Shown here one piece after another: positions 58,354-58,512 of a DNA stretch of 58,512 nucleotides. The stretch is from a virus, in the IMG/VR virus record IMGVR_UViG_3300044646_001108, positions 1-58,512 of that record, one strand, 5' to 3'. Below the pieces are notes generated by a model. That model saw only the letters and a program-made list of their open reading frames with translations. It had not been told where the DNA came from and made no database searches. The translations under genes were made by a program, and so were the position numbers. Positions within the stretch are counted from its first letter, which is position 1. The number at the start of each line of letters is the position of its first letter.

Positions 58354-58512
58354 TACTCCAGCAACTCCAACAGCTGTTGAGTTACCTTGCGGCGCGCGGC
58401 AGCGTATGCATCATCCGCTATCTCTTTTGCGAACTCGATGCGTTTCTCCCACCAGTCCTTTGATTCATCGGGTCCAAGCTTCATCATCTGCGCCCGCCAT
58501 TTCCATGTTGGC
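58353..58512 (-). CDS. Cys-rich regulator, C-terminal part (continues from the left edge)
   Basis: This is the carboxyl part of the gene that begins at 462. The segment 58458-58512 is the second copy of bases 1-55; bases 58457-58353 supply the missing end, finishing in ...QQLLELLE and TAG at 58355-58353. The stop overlaps the GTG start of the next gene (TAGTG), so the two are probably translationally coupled. The tail is charged and helical with no Cys. Relative to the left copy, the overlap differs by two synonymous changes and one Val/Ala change. Confidence 0.7.
   Translation of the reverse strand, partial: PTWKWRAQMMKLGPDESKDWWEKRIEFAKEIADDAYAAARRKVTQQLLELLE
58458..58512. repeat. Right copy of the 55-bp terminal overlap
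   Basis: Same segment as 1-55. Two of the three differences are third-codon-position silent changes in the Cys-rich gene and the third is Val to Ala, so they look like real variation and not random error. Confidence 0.9.

Noticed and set aside
1-58512. ACAGCTGT as an SOS (LexA) box
   Set aside because: The bacterial box needs CTG-N10-CAG-type spacing; this compact 8-10 bp palindrome lies inside genes, away from promoters.
1-58512. Insertion sequences or transposase
   Set aside because: No transposase motif or terminal inverted repeats with target duplication were seen.

Overview
This window is essentially one complete genome of a temperate, podovirus-like (short-tailed) dsDNA phage. The last 55 bases (58458-58512) repeat the first 55 bases with three mismatches, and one gene runs off the left edge and finishes at the right edge. 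The molecule is therefore circular or circularly permuted, about 58.46 kb unique. The attP core is the 3' half of a tRNA-Asp(GTC) gene of proteobacterial, probably beta-proteobacterial, type. Together with a GC content near 58-60% by eye and the overall plan (small and large terminase, portal, scaffold, coat, short-tail adaptors, S74-type and giant polyvalent ejection proteins), this suggests a Burkholderiales host and a distant relative of the Bcep22-like phages. The host is an inference.

Layout. (1) 57844-58512 joined to 1-4809, minus strand: Cro-like regulator, a 361-base non-coding block with TCCTACA repeats, a replication initiator or loader and a DnaB-type helicase, small proteins, a YbcO-like (DUF1364) nuclease, a PDDEXK nuclease, a Cys-rich late-regulator candidate and one unknown gene. 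(2) 4810-5914: immunity region with divergent promoters, operators of consensus AATACCGNNNGGTATT and an S24-family repressor. (3) 5915-10771, plus strand: SSB-like protein, winged-helix protein, two PDDEXK nucleases (one Cas4-like with four Cys), MazG-like, DUF3310 and integrase, followed by attP (10708-10931) with eight ACCCACA[A/G] arm sites flanking the tRNA-Asp core. (4) 10949-52389, minus strand: late operon. In transcription order it holds small proteins, a PP-loop protein, DUF2061, TerS, lysis genes, TerL, portal, scaffold, coat, tail adaptors, fibres, two more PP-loop proteins, a secreted TctC-type binding protein, the tail nozzle, a gpJ-like protein with an NlpC/P60 protein, a GNAT protein, and three ejection-type proteins ending in a 3153-residue polyvalent protein. 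(5) 52449-57714, plus strand: a second repressor-controlled operon with a ~300-nt leader, four small proteins, a MoxR-type AAA+ ATPase, a VWA/HExxH protein (CobS/CobT-like pair), a small protein and a MESH1/SpoT-type HD ppGpp hydrolase.

What stands out. The 8-mer ACAGCTGT occurs 43 times by hand count, against about one expected from base composition. It falls in all reading frames, and 42 of the 43 extend to AACAGCTGT or ACAGCTGTT. This is a dispersed DNA-level signal. Three identical-style operators place the distant MoxR-VWA-ppGpp-hydrolase operon in the lysogeny regulon. Three PP-loop ATP-pyrophosphatase genes, two of them clear paralogues, lie in the late operon, and a periplasmic TctC/Bug solute-binding protein is packed between tail genes. 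The giant virion protein carries zincin-, RelA/SpoT-, ADP-ribosyltransferase- and BECR-nuclease-like regions. All functional calls are by reading motifs; no database search was possible.
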